From contig NZ_AP021874.1 in the NCBI RefSeq assembly GCF_009688945.1, forward strand, positions 7,260,709 to 7,324,708: a stretch of 64,000 nucleotides of DNA. The letters run 5' to 3'. This DNA is from Desulfosarcina alkanivorans. Lineage in GTDB: Bacteria > Desulfobacterota > Desulfobacteria > Desulfobacterales > Desulfosarcinaceae. Shown piece after piece: positions 35,500-45,043 of this stretch. The translations under genes were made by a program, and so were the position numbers. A model generated the notes under the pieces. That model saw only the letters and a list, made by a program, of their open reading frames with translations, did not search any database and was not told where the DNA came from. Every line of letters starts with the position of its first letter. Position 1 is the first letter of the stretch.

Positions 35500-36423
35500 A
35501 TGAATCTTCGAAGAACTTTAACAAGCAGCGAACTGCGGCTGTTCAAATTGCTGGAGCGACTGGCCCAGCTCATCGGATGGATTCCCCGACCTGTGGCCAG
35601 GTGCATGGGTAATTTTTTGGGGGAGGCCGCGTTCCTGCTGGACAAGCGGCATCGGGAGGTCACGCTGAAAAACCTGCAGATGGCCCTTGGACGCGAACTG
35701 GATCCAACACAGCGGCGCTCCCTTGCCAAGGCGGTCTACCGAAACCTCGGGCAGATTTTGTTTGAGGTGGGATGGTCGCTGACCGTCGATTGGGAGACCC
35801 TCTGCCGGCATATCACCGTAGAGGGGTTGGATAACTACCGGACCGCCTACCGGCAGGGAAACGGAGTGCTGGTCATTACCGCGCACATGGGCAACTGGGA
35901 ATTGCTCCCCATCGTCGCCGGACAAGTGGATATCCCTATCAATATCGTCTACCGACCGCTTGACTTCAAGCCGCTGGACCGTTTTTTCGAACGCACCCGG
36001 TCCCGATTTGGCGCCAGGCTGATTCAATCGCGGCGTGCCTTGCTGAAAATTCTCAAGGCGCTCAAAAAAGGCGAAGCCGTTGCCATGCTGATGGACCAGA
36101 ATGTGGATTACTACGACGGGGTTTGGGTCGATTTTTTCGGACATCCTGCCTGTACGACCAAGGCCATGGCGGTGATCGCCATGAAGACAGGGGCTGCGGT
36201 GATGCCGGTATTCCTCTACCGCCAGGCGGATGGCTTTCGGGCGGTTTTTGGACAGATCCTGACCCCGGCGCCCACCACCGGAGACCTGAGAAAGGATGTT
36301 GAAGCCAGGACCGCCCAGTATACCAAGGTGATCGAAGAGGGAATCCGGGCCGAACCCGACCAATGGTTCTGGGTCCATCGCCGCTGGAAAACCAAAACCT
36401 TCACCCCCTGGCCCAGGCCCTGA
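35500..36423 (+). CDS. LpxL/HtrB-family lipid A acyltransferase
   Basis: A 307-residue inner-membrane-associated acyltransferase of the LpxL/LpxM family, which adds secondary acyl chains to lipid A precursors. The catalytic HX4E motif is ITAHMGNWELLP; NIVYRPLD and AVAMLMDQNVDYYDGVWVDF, together with EPDQWFWVHRRWKT at the end, are family landmarks. The ATG at 35500 is 28 bases after purQ. It opens the lipopolysaccharide block. Which acyl position it modifies cannot be told. Confidence 0.9.
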   Translation: MNLRRTLTSSELRLFKLLERLAQLIGWIPRPVARCMGNFLGEAAFLLDKRHREVTLKNLQMALGRELDPTQRRSLAKAVYRNLGQILFEVGWSLTVDWETLCRHITVEGLDNYRTAYRQGNGVLVITAHMGNWELLPIVAGQVDIPINIVYRPLDFKPLDRFFERTRSRFGARLIQSRRALLKILKALKKGEAVAMLMDQNVDYYDGVWVDFFGHPACTTKAMAVIAMKTGAAVMPVFLYRQADGFRAVFGQILTPAPTTGDLRKDVEARTAQYTKVIEEGIRAEPDQWFWVHRRWKTKTFTPWPRP

Positions 36424-36552
36424 ATCCCGGGGTATTTTGTCCGACGGTAATCTATAAGCATGGAGATGGTGATGTTTCGATCCCGATTTCGATGAGGATG
36501 ATACCCAGTACGTAGGTGCGAGGTTGAATAAATCAGAAGCCCTGGATTCCCA

Positions 36553-37593
36553 ATGAATGTCAACGAGCGAAAAGCAATCAAGCGGTTGCTGATCCGCTCC
36601 ACCAACTGGATCGGTGACGCCGTCATGACCACGCCGGCCGTGCGTGCTATCCGTCGCCACTTCCCCGGTGCCCGAATCAGCCTGCTGGCCAAACCCTGGG
36701 TTGCGCCGGTGTTCGCCCACAGCCCTCATGTGGACGAGATTATAGTTTACGAGGCCAATGGCCGACACCGGGGAGCGATGGGACCGATCCGCCTGGCCAG
36801 GGATTTGCGGCGGCATCGTTTCGACGCGGCCATTTTTTTGCAGAACGCCATCGAAGCGGCCCTGATTGCCTTTTTGGCCGGCATTCCGGTGCGCATCGGG
36901 TTCGACACCGACGCCCGTCGCCCGCTGCTGACCCATGCGGTGCGGTGCACCAGGGCCATCAAGGCCATCCATCAGACCGGCTACTATCTTGAGATCCTAA
37001 AGGGTATAGGGGTGGTTGATGGCGATCAGGTGCTTGAACTCACCCTTGGTGAAAACGACCGCGAACAGGCTCGGCAACTTCTCACCCGCCAAGGCGTCGA
37101 TCCAGCGGCAAGGATCGTCGGCCTCAATCCAAGCGCCACCTTCGGCCCGGCCAAGCAGTGGTTTCCGGAGCGCTATGCTGCCCTGGGTGACCGCTTGCGG
37201 GATGAATGGGGGGCGACGGTGTTGATATTCGGCGGCCCTTCGGATCGGGAACTGGGAGAAAACATCCGTCGCATGATGCACGGTCCGGCCATTGACCTCA
37301 GCGGCCGGACCAGCCTGGGCCAGGCCATGGCCCTGATCGACCGATGCGATGCTTTCGTGACCAACGATTCGGGGCTCATGCACGTGGCGGCCGCCCTGAA
37401 CACCCCCCTGGTGGCCATCTTCGGCTCTACCAATTCCACCACCACCAGCCCTCACAGCGACACCAGCAGGATTGTCCGGGTGCCCATCGAATGCAGTCCG
37501 TGCATGAAACCGGTGTGCCCCCTGGGCCACATGAATTGCATGAAACAGGTCAGTGTGGAGCTGGTGTTCGATACCCTCAAGGGGCTGCTGTGA
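36553..37593 (+). CDS. waaF: lipopolysaccharide heptosyltransferase II
   Basis: A 346-residue GT9 glycosyltransferase adding the second heptose to the LPS inner core. RSTNWIGDAVMTTPAVRAIR at the start, GLNPSATFGPAKQWFPERYA in the middle and TNDSGLMHVAAALNTPLVAI near the end are diagnostic. C-terminal cysteines (ECSPCMKPVCPLGHMNCM) are typical of WaaF. Its stop overlaps the next heptosyltransferase start by four bases. The ADP-heptose comes from GmhA and HldE encoded at 48.3-50.4 kb. Confidence 0.93.
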   Translation: MNVNERKAIKRLLIRSTNWIGDAVMTTPAVRAIRRHFPGARISLLAKPWVAPVFAHSPHVDEIIVYEANGRHRGAMGPIRLARDLRRHRFDAAIFLQNAIEAALIAFLAGIPVRIGFDTDARRPLLTHAVRCTRAIKAIHQTGYYLEILKGIGVVDGDQVLELTLGENDREQARQLLTRQGVDPAARIVGLNPSATFGPAKQWFPERYAALGDRLRDEWGATVLIFGGPSDRELGENIRRMMHGPAIDLSGRTSLGQAMALIDRCDAFVTNDSGLMHVAAALNTPLVAIFGSTNSTTTSPHSDTSRIVRVPIECSPCMKPVCPLGHMNCMKQVSVELVFDTLKGLL

Positions 37594-38666
37594 ATATCCT
37601 TATTGTCAAGCTCAGCGCCATCGGCGATGTGATCCACACCCTGCCGGCGCTGAACGCCATCCGGGAGCACTACCCGCAGGCCCACATCACCTGGCTGATC
37701 GAGGAGGCGGCAGCGGACCTGGTTGTCGGGCACCGGGCCCTGGATCGCGTGCTGGTCTCCAGACGAAAATCATGGATGCGCCGGCTGCGGGGACCGGACC
37801 GCCGCCAGGCGTTGAAGGAGATCCGGCGTTTTTGGAAGGACCTTCGCCATACGCGATACGATATCATCATCGACTTTCATGCCCTGCTGAAAAGCGGTCT
37901 GCTGGTGGGGATGGCCAGGGGAAAACGCAAGATCGGGTTCGACAAGGGCATGCAACACCAGGAGTTCAGTTATCTGTTTCTCAACGAACGCATACCACCG
38001 GTGGACATGGAGGTGCATGCCCTCACCCGGGGATTGATGCTTTTAAACGCCATCGGCATAACCACGCGCAAGGTGGTTTACGACATCCCCTTTTCCGACG
38101 GTGACATCGCCGCTGTCAGGGAGCTGTTAGGCGAGCAGGAGGTGGACGGATCGCGCATGCTGGTGGCCATCAACCCGGTTGCGCTTTGGGAGACCAAGCT
38201 GTGGTTGAACGACCGCTTCGCCATGCTGGCCGACCGCCTGGTCCGTGACCACCATGTGGATGTTGTCTTTACCGGTGGTCCGGCCGACAACCCGGTGGTG
38301 CAATCGATCATGGGGATGATGGCGGCGCCGGCAGCCAACTTGACCGGGCGGACCAGTTTGAAGATGCTGGCCGCGTTGTATCACCTGTCGAGGACCCTGG
38401 TGGCCACCGATACCGGCCCCATGCACCTGGCGGCGGCCGTCGGCACGCCGGTCGTGGCCCTGTTCGGCCCTACCGCCCCCTGGCGAACCGGGCCCTTCGG
38501 GGACGGGCATCAGGTGGTGCGCACCGCACCGGCCTGCAGCCCCTGCTTCAAGCGTCAATGCGATGAACATCGCTGCCGCTGCATGACGGATATCACTGTG
38601 TCCGATGTGCTTCAGGCAACCCGCCGCCTGCTGGAAAAAGACCGGCCCGAAGGAGGCCCATCGTGA
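37590..38666 (+). CDS. waaC: lipopolysaccharide heptosyltransferase I (GT9)
   Basis: A 358-residue GT9 enzyme. The GTG at 37590 overlaps the waaF stop and gives NILIVKLSAIGDVIHTLPAL, the standard N-terminus. Later VAINPVALWETKLW and TDTGPMHLAAAVGTPVVALF match WaaC, which adds the first heptose to Kdo. A Cys-rich end (ACSPCFKRQCDEHRCRC) follows. Assignment as WaaC rather than another GT9 rests on the N-terminal pattern and the pairing with WaaF. Confidence 0.87.
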   Translation: MNILIVKLSAIGDVIHTLPALNAIREHYPQAHITWLIEEAAADLVVGHRALDRVLVSRRKSWMRRLRGPDRRQALKEIRRFWKDLRHTRYDIIIDFHALLKSGLLVGMARGKRKIGFDKGMQHQEFSYLFLNERIPPVDMEVHALTRGLMLLNAIGITTRKVVYDIPFSDGDIAAVRELLGEQEVDGSRMLVAINPVALWETKLWLNDRFAMLADRLVRDHHVDVVFTGGPADNPVVQSIMGMMAAPAANLTGRTSLKMLAALYHLSRTLVATDTGPMHLAAAVGTPVVALFGPTAPWRTGPFGDGHQVVRTAPACSPCFKRQCDEHRCRCMTDITVSDVLQATRRLLEKDRPEGGPS

Positions 38667-39457
38667 ACCCATCCGTGATCGTGACGACCTACAATCGTCC
38701 GGATGCGCTGACCAAGGTGTTGAACGGTTTGGCCCACCAGACCCATTGCCCGAGTGAGGTCATCATTGCCGATGACGGATCAACAGATGCGACGCGATTG
38801 GTGATCGAACAGATGGAACCGGGGCTACCGTACCCGCTCATGCATGTCTGGCATGCGGATGAGGGGTTCAGGGCGGCGAAGATAAGAAACGATGCCATTC
38901 GCCGGGCGACTGGCGACTATATCATTTTAATGGACGGTGATTGCATCCCCAACCGGCATTTTGTTACCGACCACGTGCGGCTGGCCCGAAGCCGACGTTT
39001 TTTCCAGGGCAAACGGGTACTGGTGGAACAACCGATCGCCGATGCATTCGATTGGCCGCAGGCCAATTCCATTGGGAACATTTTTAAATACATCATCCTG
39101 GGCGGACTTTCCAACGCGCACCACGTGATTCGGTGTCCATGGCTCCCATCTTTGCCGGCGCCAGGCGCTTCTGGAACCCGAAGCTGCAACATGGGAATTT
39201 TCAAAACGGATCTTCTGGCAGTAAATGGTTTCAATGAGGATTTTGTCGGGTGGGGGCGAGAGGACTCCGAACTGGTGGTTCGGCTCACGAATTACGGCCT
39301 GAAACGTCGCACCCATCCATTCATGGCCATATGCTATCATTTGTGGCATGCGGAAAACGACAGGTCCCATTTGAGAAACAATGATGCCGTGTTACAGCAA
39401 ACCATGGACAGTGGCGGTTATTATTGCCCGCAAGGCATTAATCGAGAAAAACCATGA
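38663..39457 (+). CDS. family 2 glycosyltransferase
   Basis: A 264-residue GT-A fold enzyme. The N-terminus VIVTTYNRPDALTKVLNGL, IIADDGSTDAT and the metal-binding ILMDGDCIP (a DxD variant) are clear. The C-terminal galactosyltransferase-like motif NGFNEDFVGWGREDSELVVR follows. It overlaps the previous gene by four bases. Similar enzymes extend the LPS core; donor and acceptor are unknown. Confidence 0.88.
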   Translation: MNPSVIVTTYNRPDALTKVLNGLAHQTHCPSEVIIADDGSTDATRLVIEQMEPGLPYPLMHVWHADEGFRAAKIRNDAIRRATGDYIILMDGDCIPNRHFVTDHVRLARSRRFFQGKRVLVEQPIADAFDWPQANSIGNIFKYIILGGLSNAHHVIRCPWLPSLPAPGASGTRSCNMGIFKTDLLAVNGFNEDFVGWGREDSELVVRLTNYGLKRRTHPFMAICYHLWHAENDRSHLRNNDAVLQQTMDSGGYYCPQGINREKP

Positions 39458-39566
39458 CGCCGCGGTCATCGGCAAAGGGCGCATGTCGAGAATCGTCCGA
39501 AGGTTTCACAACAGAAGTGATGCGGCATGAGCGTCGTTTTATTTAATGGAAGAGGACAATTGCGAC

Positions 39567-40880
39567 ATGGCCGAAACTCAACGATGGCTGATTCTCGCCC
39601 ACTGTTTTAATATGGACGGCAGGGCGGCCAGCCATACCATTACGGATAGGCTCCCGATGATGATGGGTAAAGGCATCACGCCCGTTGTCATCAGTGCACC
39701 GACCGGGAGAGAAGACCACCGTTTCCCTCACTACCAGATATTCAGCCCCGCACCGTCAGGCTTTCTGTTCGAGATGCGGCACGTCATCGCCAACAAGACG
39801 GATGCCAGGCCGCGGCAACGGTTCTTCAAAGTTTTGGTGGCCCTGCCGCTGCTTCCCTTCCTGCTGCTGGAAAAACTGTTCATCAACCTGGACAGCCACT
39901 GGTCGTGGTTCCTTTCGGCGGCCATCCGGGGGCGACGTGCCGTCCGTGAGCATCATCCCGCCCTGGTTTATTCCACTGCCGGGCCCACGAGCACCCATGT
40001 CGCCGGCTTCCTAGTTTCCAGATGGTGCGGGCTGCCGTGGCTAGCCGAAATCCATGACCCGCTGATCATGGCCGGCCAAAAACGGCGCTATCAGCGTTAC
40101 CGGTTTCACCGCTGGTTGGAACAGCTGATTTTCAGGCATGCCGATGCGGTTGTCTATTTTACCGAAAAAGCGTTGTCCAGCGCTGCAGAACGAACTCAGA
40201 CGACCGACAAAGGGCATGTCATTCGGCCGGGTGCCGATCCTCCGCCGATCGATACCGTTGCCTACGCCAAAAGGGATAAGCTGCATGTCGGCTACTTCGG
40301 GTCCCTCGCCAGACATCGCAATCTGGGCGAGTTTCTCGAGGCGATGCATCGGTTGAGAGAAACACACCCATCAGCTGGGGAGAAGGTGGTGCTTGATGTC
40401 TACGGAGCCGATCTGGATCCGGTGTCCAGGCAGGTTCTGGAACATAATGGGCTGCATGACATGGTGCACCTGCATGGACGGCTCGAACGCGATCCGGAGA
40501 CAGGGAAATCTGGCAGAGAGCGAGTTTTTGAAGAAATGCATCGCTGTGATCTCCTTCTCCTGATTCACGGTGACAGCATGGGGGGGGACGAGTATATCCC
40601 TTCCAAACTTTACGAATACATGCTGACGAACCGACCGGTATTCGGTATTGTTCTGGAAGGTTCGGAATTGGACACGATGTTGACGGCCTGCGGTCATCTT
40701 TCCCTGAGGAAAGGGGATTCCAGGGCTATCGCCACGGCGTTGAAGAAGCTATTCGAGCAGTGGCGAGAAACAGGACTTCCGGATCTGGAACAACGCCAGG
40801 CATACACCATCGAAAAGGCGGTGGAACAACTGGTTCACATTGCTGCCAACATTGTCAAAAGCCCGGCACACGAAATATAG
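39567..40880 (+). CDS. GT4-like glycosyltransferase
   Basis: A 437-residue GT-B type glycosyltransferase, without a strong N-terminal signature. YSTAGPTSTHVAGFL, LPWLAEIHDPLI and HADAVVYFTEKAL mark the acceptor-side domain; LHVGYFGSLARHRNL starts the donor domain and YIPSKLYEYMLTNRPVFGIV resembles the E-x7-E nucleotide-sugar loop. A hydrophobic patch (ALPLLPFLLLEKLF, near residue 100) may bind the membrane. ATG 39567 has AGAGGA ten bases upstream; ATG 39546 is an alternative. Part of the LPS core cluster. Confidence 0.82.
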   Translation: MAETQRWLILAHCFNMDGRAASHTITDRLPMMMGKGITPVVISAPTGREDHRFPHYQIFSPAPSGFLFEMRHVIANKTDARPRQRFFKVLVALPLLPFLLLEKLFINLDSHWSWFLSAAIRGRRAVREHHPALVYSTAGPTSTHVAGFLVSRWCGLPWLAEIHDPLIMAGQKRRYQRYRFHRWLEQLIFRHADAVVYFTEKALSSAAERTQTTDKGHVIRPGADPPPIDTVAYAKRDKLHVGYFGSLARHRNLGEFLEAMHRLRETHPSAGEKVVLDVYGADLDPVSRQVLEHNGLHDMVHLHGRLERDPETGKSGRERVFEEMHRCDLLLLIHGDSMGGDEYIPSKLYEYMLTNRPVFGIVLEGSELDTMLTACGHLSLRKGDSRAIATALKKLFEQWRETGLPDLEQRQAYTIEKAVEQLVHIAANIVKSPAHEI

Positions 40881-40884
40881 ACCT

Positions 40885-41772
40885 ATGGAAAATCTGGTCC
40901 TATTCTGTAAATCCTATGACAGGGACATGCTCCGAGCCAAGCGATTGGCAGAGAGCATTAAACGCTACAATACCGACTCTATTCCATTGTATATGTGCGT
41001 TCCCCAAAAGGATCTCGACTCATTTAAGACGTGTTTTGAAGGGATGCCCTGCACGTTCTTAACCGATGAGGAGATATTGTCGGAAAGTTGCAGGACCTAC
41101 GGGCAGGTCCCCGCTTCGTATCCACAGCACTTGCTGCAACAGCTCATCAAACTTGAATTTTGGCGCATGGGAAAATGCCGGAATTATTTATGGTTGGATT
41201 CCGATTCGTATTTTATCAAGGCGTTTTCTCTGTCCGACTTTTTTGCTGAAGAAGGCGTGCCATACACCATTCAGCATCGATCCGAAGACCTTTTTGATTT
41301 TGCCGCCACTTACGACGATGCGATCATTGAAAAATTTCAACAATTGGCAAGCAGAATCGCACGTGGCTTCAACCGTTCCGGACCGCAGTATAATTTTGGT
41401 TATGCGCCCCTGATTTGGTCATGCGCGGTATTGCAGAGTTTGTATGAAGACTACCTGTCACGCAATAATGAATCCATATACAGCCTGCTGATAACCTATC
41501 CGTGTGAAATGCAGTTGTACGGTGAATACCTTCACTATTCCAACACAATCCCCATTATTCCCAAGAGTCCGCTGTTCAAGGTGTATCATTATGCAGAACA
41601 ATTCTTCAGAGATCAGATGGCTGGCGAAAATGACCACTCTCTATCGGGGCGGTATCTGGGGGTTGTCATGCAGTCGAACTGGGCATCTCCTCGTAAATTC
41701 AGTAGAATGCGATGGGTAAGGCAAAAGATTCGAAAATATAGGAAACGGCTGAAATATTTCTTGAACCGCTGA
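40885..41772 (+). CDS. DUF6492-like putative glycosyltransferase
   Basis: A 295-residue soluble protein starting MENLVLFCKSYDRDMLRAKR. FWRMGKCRNYLWLDSDSYFI contains a DSDS acidic motif resembling the metal-binding DxD of GT-A glycosyltransferases. FVYTIQHRSED-like and NFGYAPLIWSC segments follow; the C-terminus is basic. I relate it to DUF6492 proteins, found in polysaccharide loci, with moderate confidence. Base composition is clearly more AT-rich than in the heptosyltransferase genes, which suggests later acquisition. Confidence 0.7.
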   Translation: MENLVLFCKSYDRDMLRAKRLAESIKRYNTDSIPLYMCVPQKDLDSFKTCFEGMPCTFLTDEEILSESCRTYGQVPASYPQHLLQQLIKLEFWRMGKCRNYLWLDSDSYFIKAFSLSDFFAEEGVPYTIQHRSEDLFDFAATYDDAIIEKFQQLASRIARGFNRSGPQYNFGYAPLIWSCAVLQSLYEDYLSRNNESIYSLLITYPCEMQLYGEYLHYSNTIPIIPKSPLFKVYHYAEQFFRDQMAGENDHSLSGRYLGVVMQSNWASPRKFSRMRWVRQKIRKYRKRLKYFLNR

Positions 41773-41873
41773 TGCCTTTTGTGCTTGTTGGCCGTCGAAA
41801 AGCTTGTCGTTCCAGAAATATCTTTTCGTGTATATACTTTAGAACCACAAAGACCGTTTGATGATGAGTTGAT

Positions 41874-43121
41874 ATGCTGATAGTTAAGAATTTTTTTCTC
41901 AATCAAAAACCCAATACTCTAATAGCAGTCATATTCCTCTCTTCGTTTTTCTTAAATGCATTCCCTCACGTAAATTCAATAAAAGATATTCTGTTTTATA
42001 TTGCGTTCATTGTTTTTATTGTTTTGGCGGCGAAGAAAAAGATCGCAATTGATGTTGCTTCTCCCTTGACGTTACCGATCCTGCTTATTTTGGTATGGGC
42101 GGTTCTTACATCTGTTTTTGCATACAAAATAGGTGACAGCTTCGATAGCCTCTTTTCGCATCTAGTAAAATACATTTTTCTATGGGTCCTTGTCACGAAT
42201 GTGTTTGGAGATGAGGCCATGATTGAATGGTTTATACGTACCGCAATTGTTTCAATCCTGATTTTTTGTGCCGGCGCGATTGTTTATTTTTATGTCATAC
42301 AAGCCAACAACTGGTCGACACGGCTTGGCTTTGATTCAGCCGCACACAATATCATCTGTTTCGGAGCCAATATCGCGGTTGTTTTCTCGATTTATGAATT
42401 CAGAAATACCAAAAACAAATATCTAAAGTCATTGATAGCAACTGCTATACTGATTTGTATCACCACCACCTTCCTGACCCAGTCTCGGGGTGGGATTCTG
42501 GCGCTGGTTGCGTCTGTTTTCTGCCTTTTTTTACTTGAAAAGAATCTAAAGATAATCTTGCCGGTATTATTGATTATCACCATCGGCTTGCTGGGGTCGC
42601 CTGTTAAGGAAAGGTTTTTTAAAGAAAAATCAGTCAGCAATCAACACCGTCTGGGCGCAATCCTGTATTATATCGAGGTGATCAAGGACCATCCTGTAAA
42701 AGGCACCGGTTATGCCATCGATATCTTTGATAATGAAAAGGTGTATGCCAATGAAAGATATTTCAACCGGATTCCGAAGATATACAGGAAAGACATATAC
42801 GTAATTTTTCCACACAACATGTTTTTAAGCATTGGTGTCCGTATGGGGTTGGTCGGAATAGGTCTATACCTCTATCTCCTGTCGGCCTATTTCTTTATGG
42901 GTATAAAAACATCCGTCCGGGGGGTATCTGTCTCATCAAAGGCGCTGGCCAGAACCATGATGGCCTCAATGGTCGTATTTTTGGTTGGTGGCATGTTCGA
43001 GCCGGTCTTCATTCACCAACTGGATATGATTTTCTTCTCGTTGCTGGCTATGACTACCGTGCTGTGGAAAGTATCTTTTACGGGCACTGGGCGTCGGGAT
43101 TTCGGGCTTGGACGGCGATAG
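41874..43121 (+). CDS. O-antigen ligase/polymerase-like membrane protein
   Basis: A 415-residue polytopic membrane protein with about ten to twelve hydrophobic segments. The large periplasmic loop contains HRLGAILYYIEVIKDHPVKG, TGYAIDIF and FPHNMFLSIGVRMGLVGIGL, the pattern of the Wzy_C / WaaL family that joins O-antigen to the lipid A core or polymerises O-units. The DNA is AT-rich compared with flanking genes. It is the last plus-strand gene of the cluster and converges on the kinase gene. Confidence 0.85.
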   Translation: MLIVKNFFLNQKPNTLIAVIFLSSFFLNAFPHVNSIKDILFYIAFIVFIVLAAKKKIAIDVASPLTLPILLILVWAVLTSVFAYKIGDSFDSLFSHLVKYIFLWVLVTNVFGDEAMIEWFIRTAIVSILIFCAGAIVYFYVIQANNWSTRLGFDSAAHNIICFGANIAVVFSIYEFRNTKNKYLKSLIATAILICITTTFLTQSRGGILALVASVFCLFLLEKNLKIILPVLLIITIGLLGSPVKERFFKEKSVSNQHRLGAILYYIEVIKDHPVKGTGYAIDIFDNEKVYANERYFNRIPKIYRKDIYVIFPHNMFLSIGVRMGLVGIGLYLYLLSAYFFMGIKTSVRGVSVSSKALARTMMASMVVFLVGGMFEPVFIHQLDMIFFSLLAMTTVLWKVSFTGTGRRDFGLGRR

Positions 43122-43214
43122 CCAGGCAGGCCGGCAAATCGCTGTAAGTGCGTCTTTTTGAAATTGCCGTGGAAAACACACATTGGCGAAGATTAATGTG
43201 CTTACAAAAGCCGA

Positions 43215-43919
43215 TTACAGAGATGCCAGACGCCTTAAAAACGGTTCCTGGAGTTCCTCGGGGATGTTATAGCCGATATCCTTTCTCAATCCCCGGATAT
43301 CGCGGTTTTTAACCCGGCGCGCATGAAACCAGACCATCGGCTTGATGTCGTCAAGATCCAGGAGGCAGATGCGGTCGTTTTTGAAAATCAGGTTTGACAT
43401 GCGGATATCCCCGTGGATCAAGCCCAGTTCCTTGAAACGCCTGAGCAGATTTACCACCAGTTCCATGCCCAAGGCCGTCCTTTGGGGATCCTTTCGGTGT
43501 TCCAGGAAATAATCCTCACCGTTCGTTCCTTTGACATAGTTGTAGATAAAATAAGACTTACCCCGCAGCGGCCCGATGCGCGTTTCAATGCAGGCCACCG
43601 GTTCGGGCACCCAGATCCCCTCGTTGAGCAGCAGTTTCGAATAATACCAGTTTTTGCTGGCCCGGGTCGGTCTGAAATACCGCCGGAACCTGTGCAGCCA
43701 GTCCTTGTAGTTGTGGTATTTGATTACCAGATCGGTGCCGTCCACATGGATCAGGCCCAGCTTGCTTTTGAAGTTGTCTTGGATGATGTGGCAGTCGTCC
43801 CCACCCAGGAAACGGTCCGGATCGTTGAGCAGGTTATGCATGGTCTCGGACAGACGGTCTCTTCTGCAGCGGACCAGTCGCGAAAACGTATGCTCAGAAT
43901 ATTCTGTAGCCATGGCCAT
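43215..43919 (-). CDS. WaaP-like lipopolysaccharide core kinase
   Basis: A 234-residue protein of the lipopolysaccharide kinase (Kdo/WaaP) family, with a minimal protein-kinase fold. VDGTDLVIKYHNYKDWLHRF includes the ATP-site lysine, GLIHGDIRMSNLIFKNDRI is the catalytic loop with Asp, and LLDLDDIKPM is the metal-binding loop. It would phosphorylate heptose or Kdo in the inner core. ATG 43919 begins directly after the stop of the upstream glycosyltransferase; ATG 43913 is an alternative. Confidence 0.85.
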   Translation of the reverse strand: MAMATEYSEHTFSRLVRCRRDRLSETMHNLLNDPDRFLGGDDCHIIQDNFKSKLGLIHVDGTDLVIKYHNYKDWLHRFRRYFRPTRASKNWYYSKLLLNEGIWVPEPVACIETRIGPLRGKSYFIYNYVKGTNGEDYFLEHRKDPQRTALGMELVVNLLRRFKELGLIHGDIRMSNLIFKNDRICLLDLDDIKPMVWFHARRVKNRDIRGLRKDIGYNIPEELQEPFLRRLASL

Positions 43920-43920
43920 C

Positions 43921-45024
43921 TTAACCGCGGTTGGCGATGAGTTGCCGGTAAAATGCCTCATGGAGCAGCCCCACCTGCTCCCAGGTATGGGCCTGCGCCG
44001 TCTGCCTGGCATTTTCACCGAGCCGACGCCTTTCTTCCGGCTTTCCAAGAAAGTCCAAGTATCGGTCAAGGCCGACGTCGGTCTGCATGATCAGCCCGTT
44101 TTCGCCATGCACGATCAGGTCGGCCACCCCTGCATTTGGCGTGACCACCACCGGCAGGCCGCAGGCCATCCCCTCCAGGACGCTCATACCAAAGGCCTCT
44201 GACCGCGACGGTAGCACCACCACATCGGCCAAGGCATAATACGGCACCACGTCGTCCACCATGTCTGTGAACACGACCCTGTCTTCAAGACCATACTGGC
44301 GGATGAGCCGGTGGTATCGGGCATGCCGGTCACCCCTGCCCACCACGAAAAGCCGTCTTTTCCCTTGGATGGCTGGCAGCACCCTGTCCAGCCCCTTGCG
44401 CTGAAACGCCGAACCTACAAAGAGGACAGCCAGTTCATCTTTTTCCAGATGGTGCGCCTGTCTTGCCTGATCCCGCAGGCCGGCCACGGCGGCCGGGGAG
44501 AACCGATTCACATCGGCACCCGGGGGGATGCAGACGATTTGGTGGCTGCGTCCGTAATGCTTGGTGACATCCCGGGAAACTTCTCCTGAGACGGTAACCA
44601 GCCAGGGGGATTTCATCTGCTGCTTCTCCAGCCAGAGATAGAGCAGACTTCTCGGGCTGAAATATTTCTGGTCCAGCTGTCTGAGGCATGAGTATTTTTC
44701 GACGCCGTGGACAAAGGAGAGGCTGTGGAGGGTGACGATCTCCTGGGTATAATTTCGCTCGTGGGAGTGGATGATATCATAGGTGCTAAAGGCGAGTCGC
44801 TTCCTGCTTTCCCGGATAAACGAGAGGGTGTTGAGGACGCTGGAAAATGGCATGCCTTTGCGCACGCCGTGAAAGGTTATCCTATCGGTCAGGTCGGGGT
44901 CGCAATCATAGGCGTAGACGTGGATGGTGTGGCCCAGTTGTTGCAGCGATCCTGCAAGCTCAACCACATAACGTTCCTTGCCCCCGGATCGGGTAAAGTG
45001 TTTGACAAGTAAGGCGATTTTCAT
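43921..45024 (-). CDS. WaaG-like GT4 glycosyltransferase
   Basis: A 367-residue GT-B enzyme. The N-terminus KIALLVKHFTRSGGKERYVV has the glycine loop for the acceptor domain. IPPGADVNRFSP and LFVGSAFQRKGLDRVL open the donor domain. SRSEAFGMSVLEGMACGLPV is the E-x7-E nucleotide-sugar motif. It resembles WaaG, which adds the first outer-core hexose to heptose II. It lies between msbA and the core kinase on the same strand, probably one operon. Confidence 0.87.
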   Translation of the reverse strand: MKIALLVKHFTRSGGKERYVVELAGSLQQLGHTIHVYAYDCDPDLTDRITFHGVRKGMPFSSVLNTLSFIRESRKRLAFSTYDIIHSHERNYTQEIVTLHSLSFVHGVEKYSCLRQLDQKYFSPRSLLYLWLEKQQMKSPWLVTVSGEVSRDVTKHYGRSHQIVCIPPGADVNRFSPAAVAGLRDQARQAHHLEKDELAVLFVGSAFQRKGLDRVLPAIQGKRRLFVVGRGDRHARYHRLIRQYGLEDRVVFTDMVDDVVPYYALADVVVLPSRSEAFGMSVLEGMACGLPVVVTPNAGVADLIVHGENGLIMQTDVGLDRYLDFLGKPEERRRLGENARQTAQAHTWEQVGLLHEAFYRQLIANRG

Positions 45025-45043
45025 GGTTTCTCAGACAATGCGG

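Noticed and set aside
34344..36972. Two minus-strand open frames of about 460 and 480 codons
   Set aside because: They run antisense through purL, purQ, the acyltransferase and waaF, all firmly identified, and carry no motifs.
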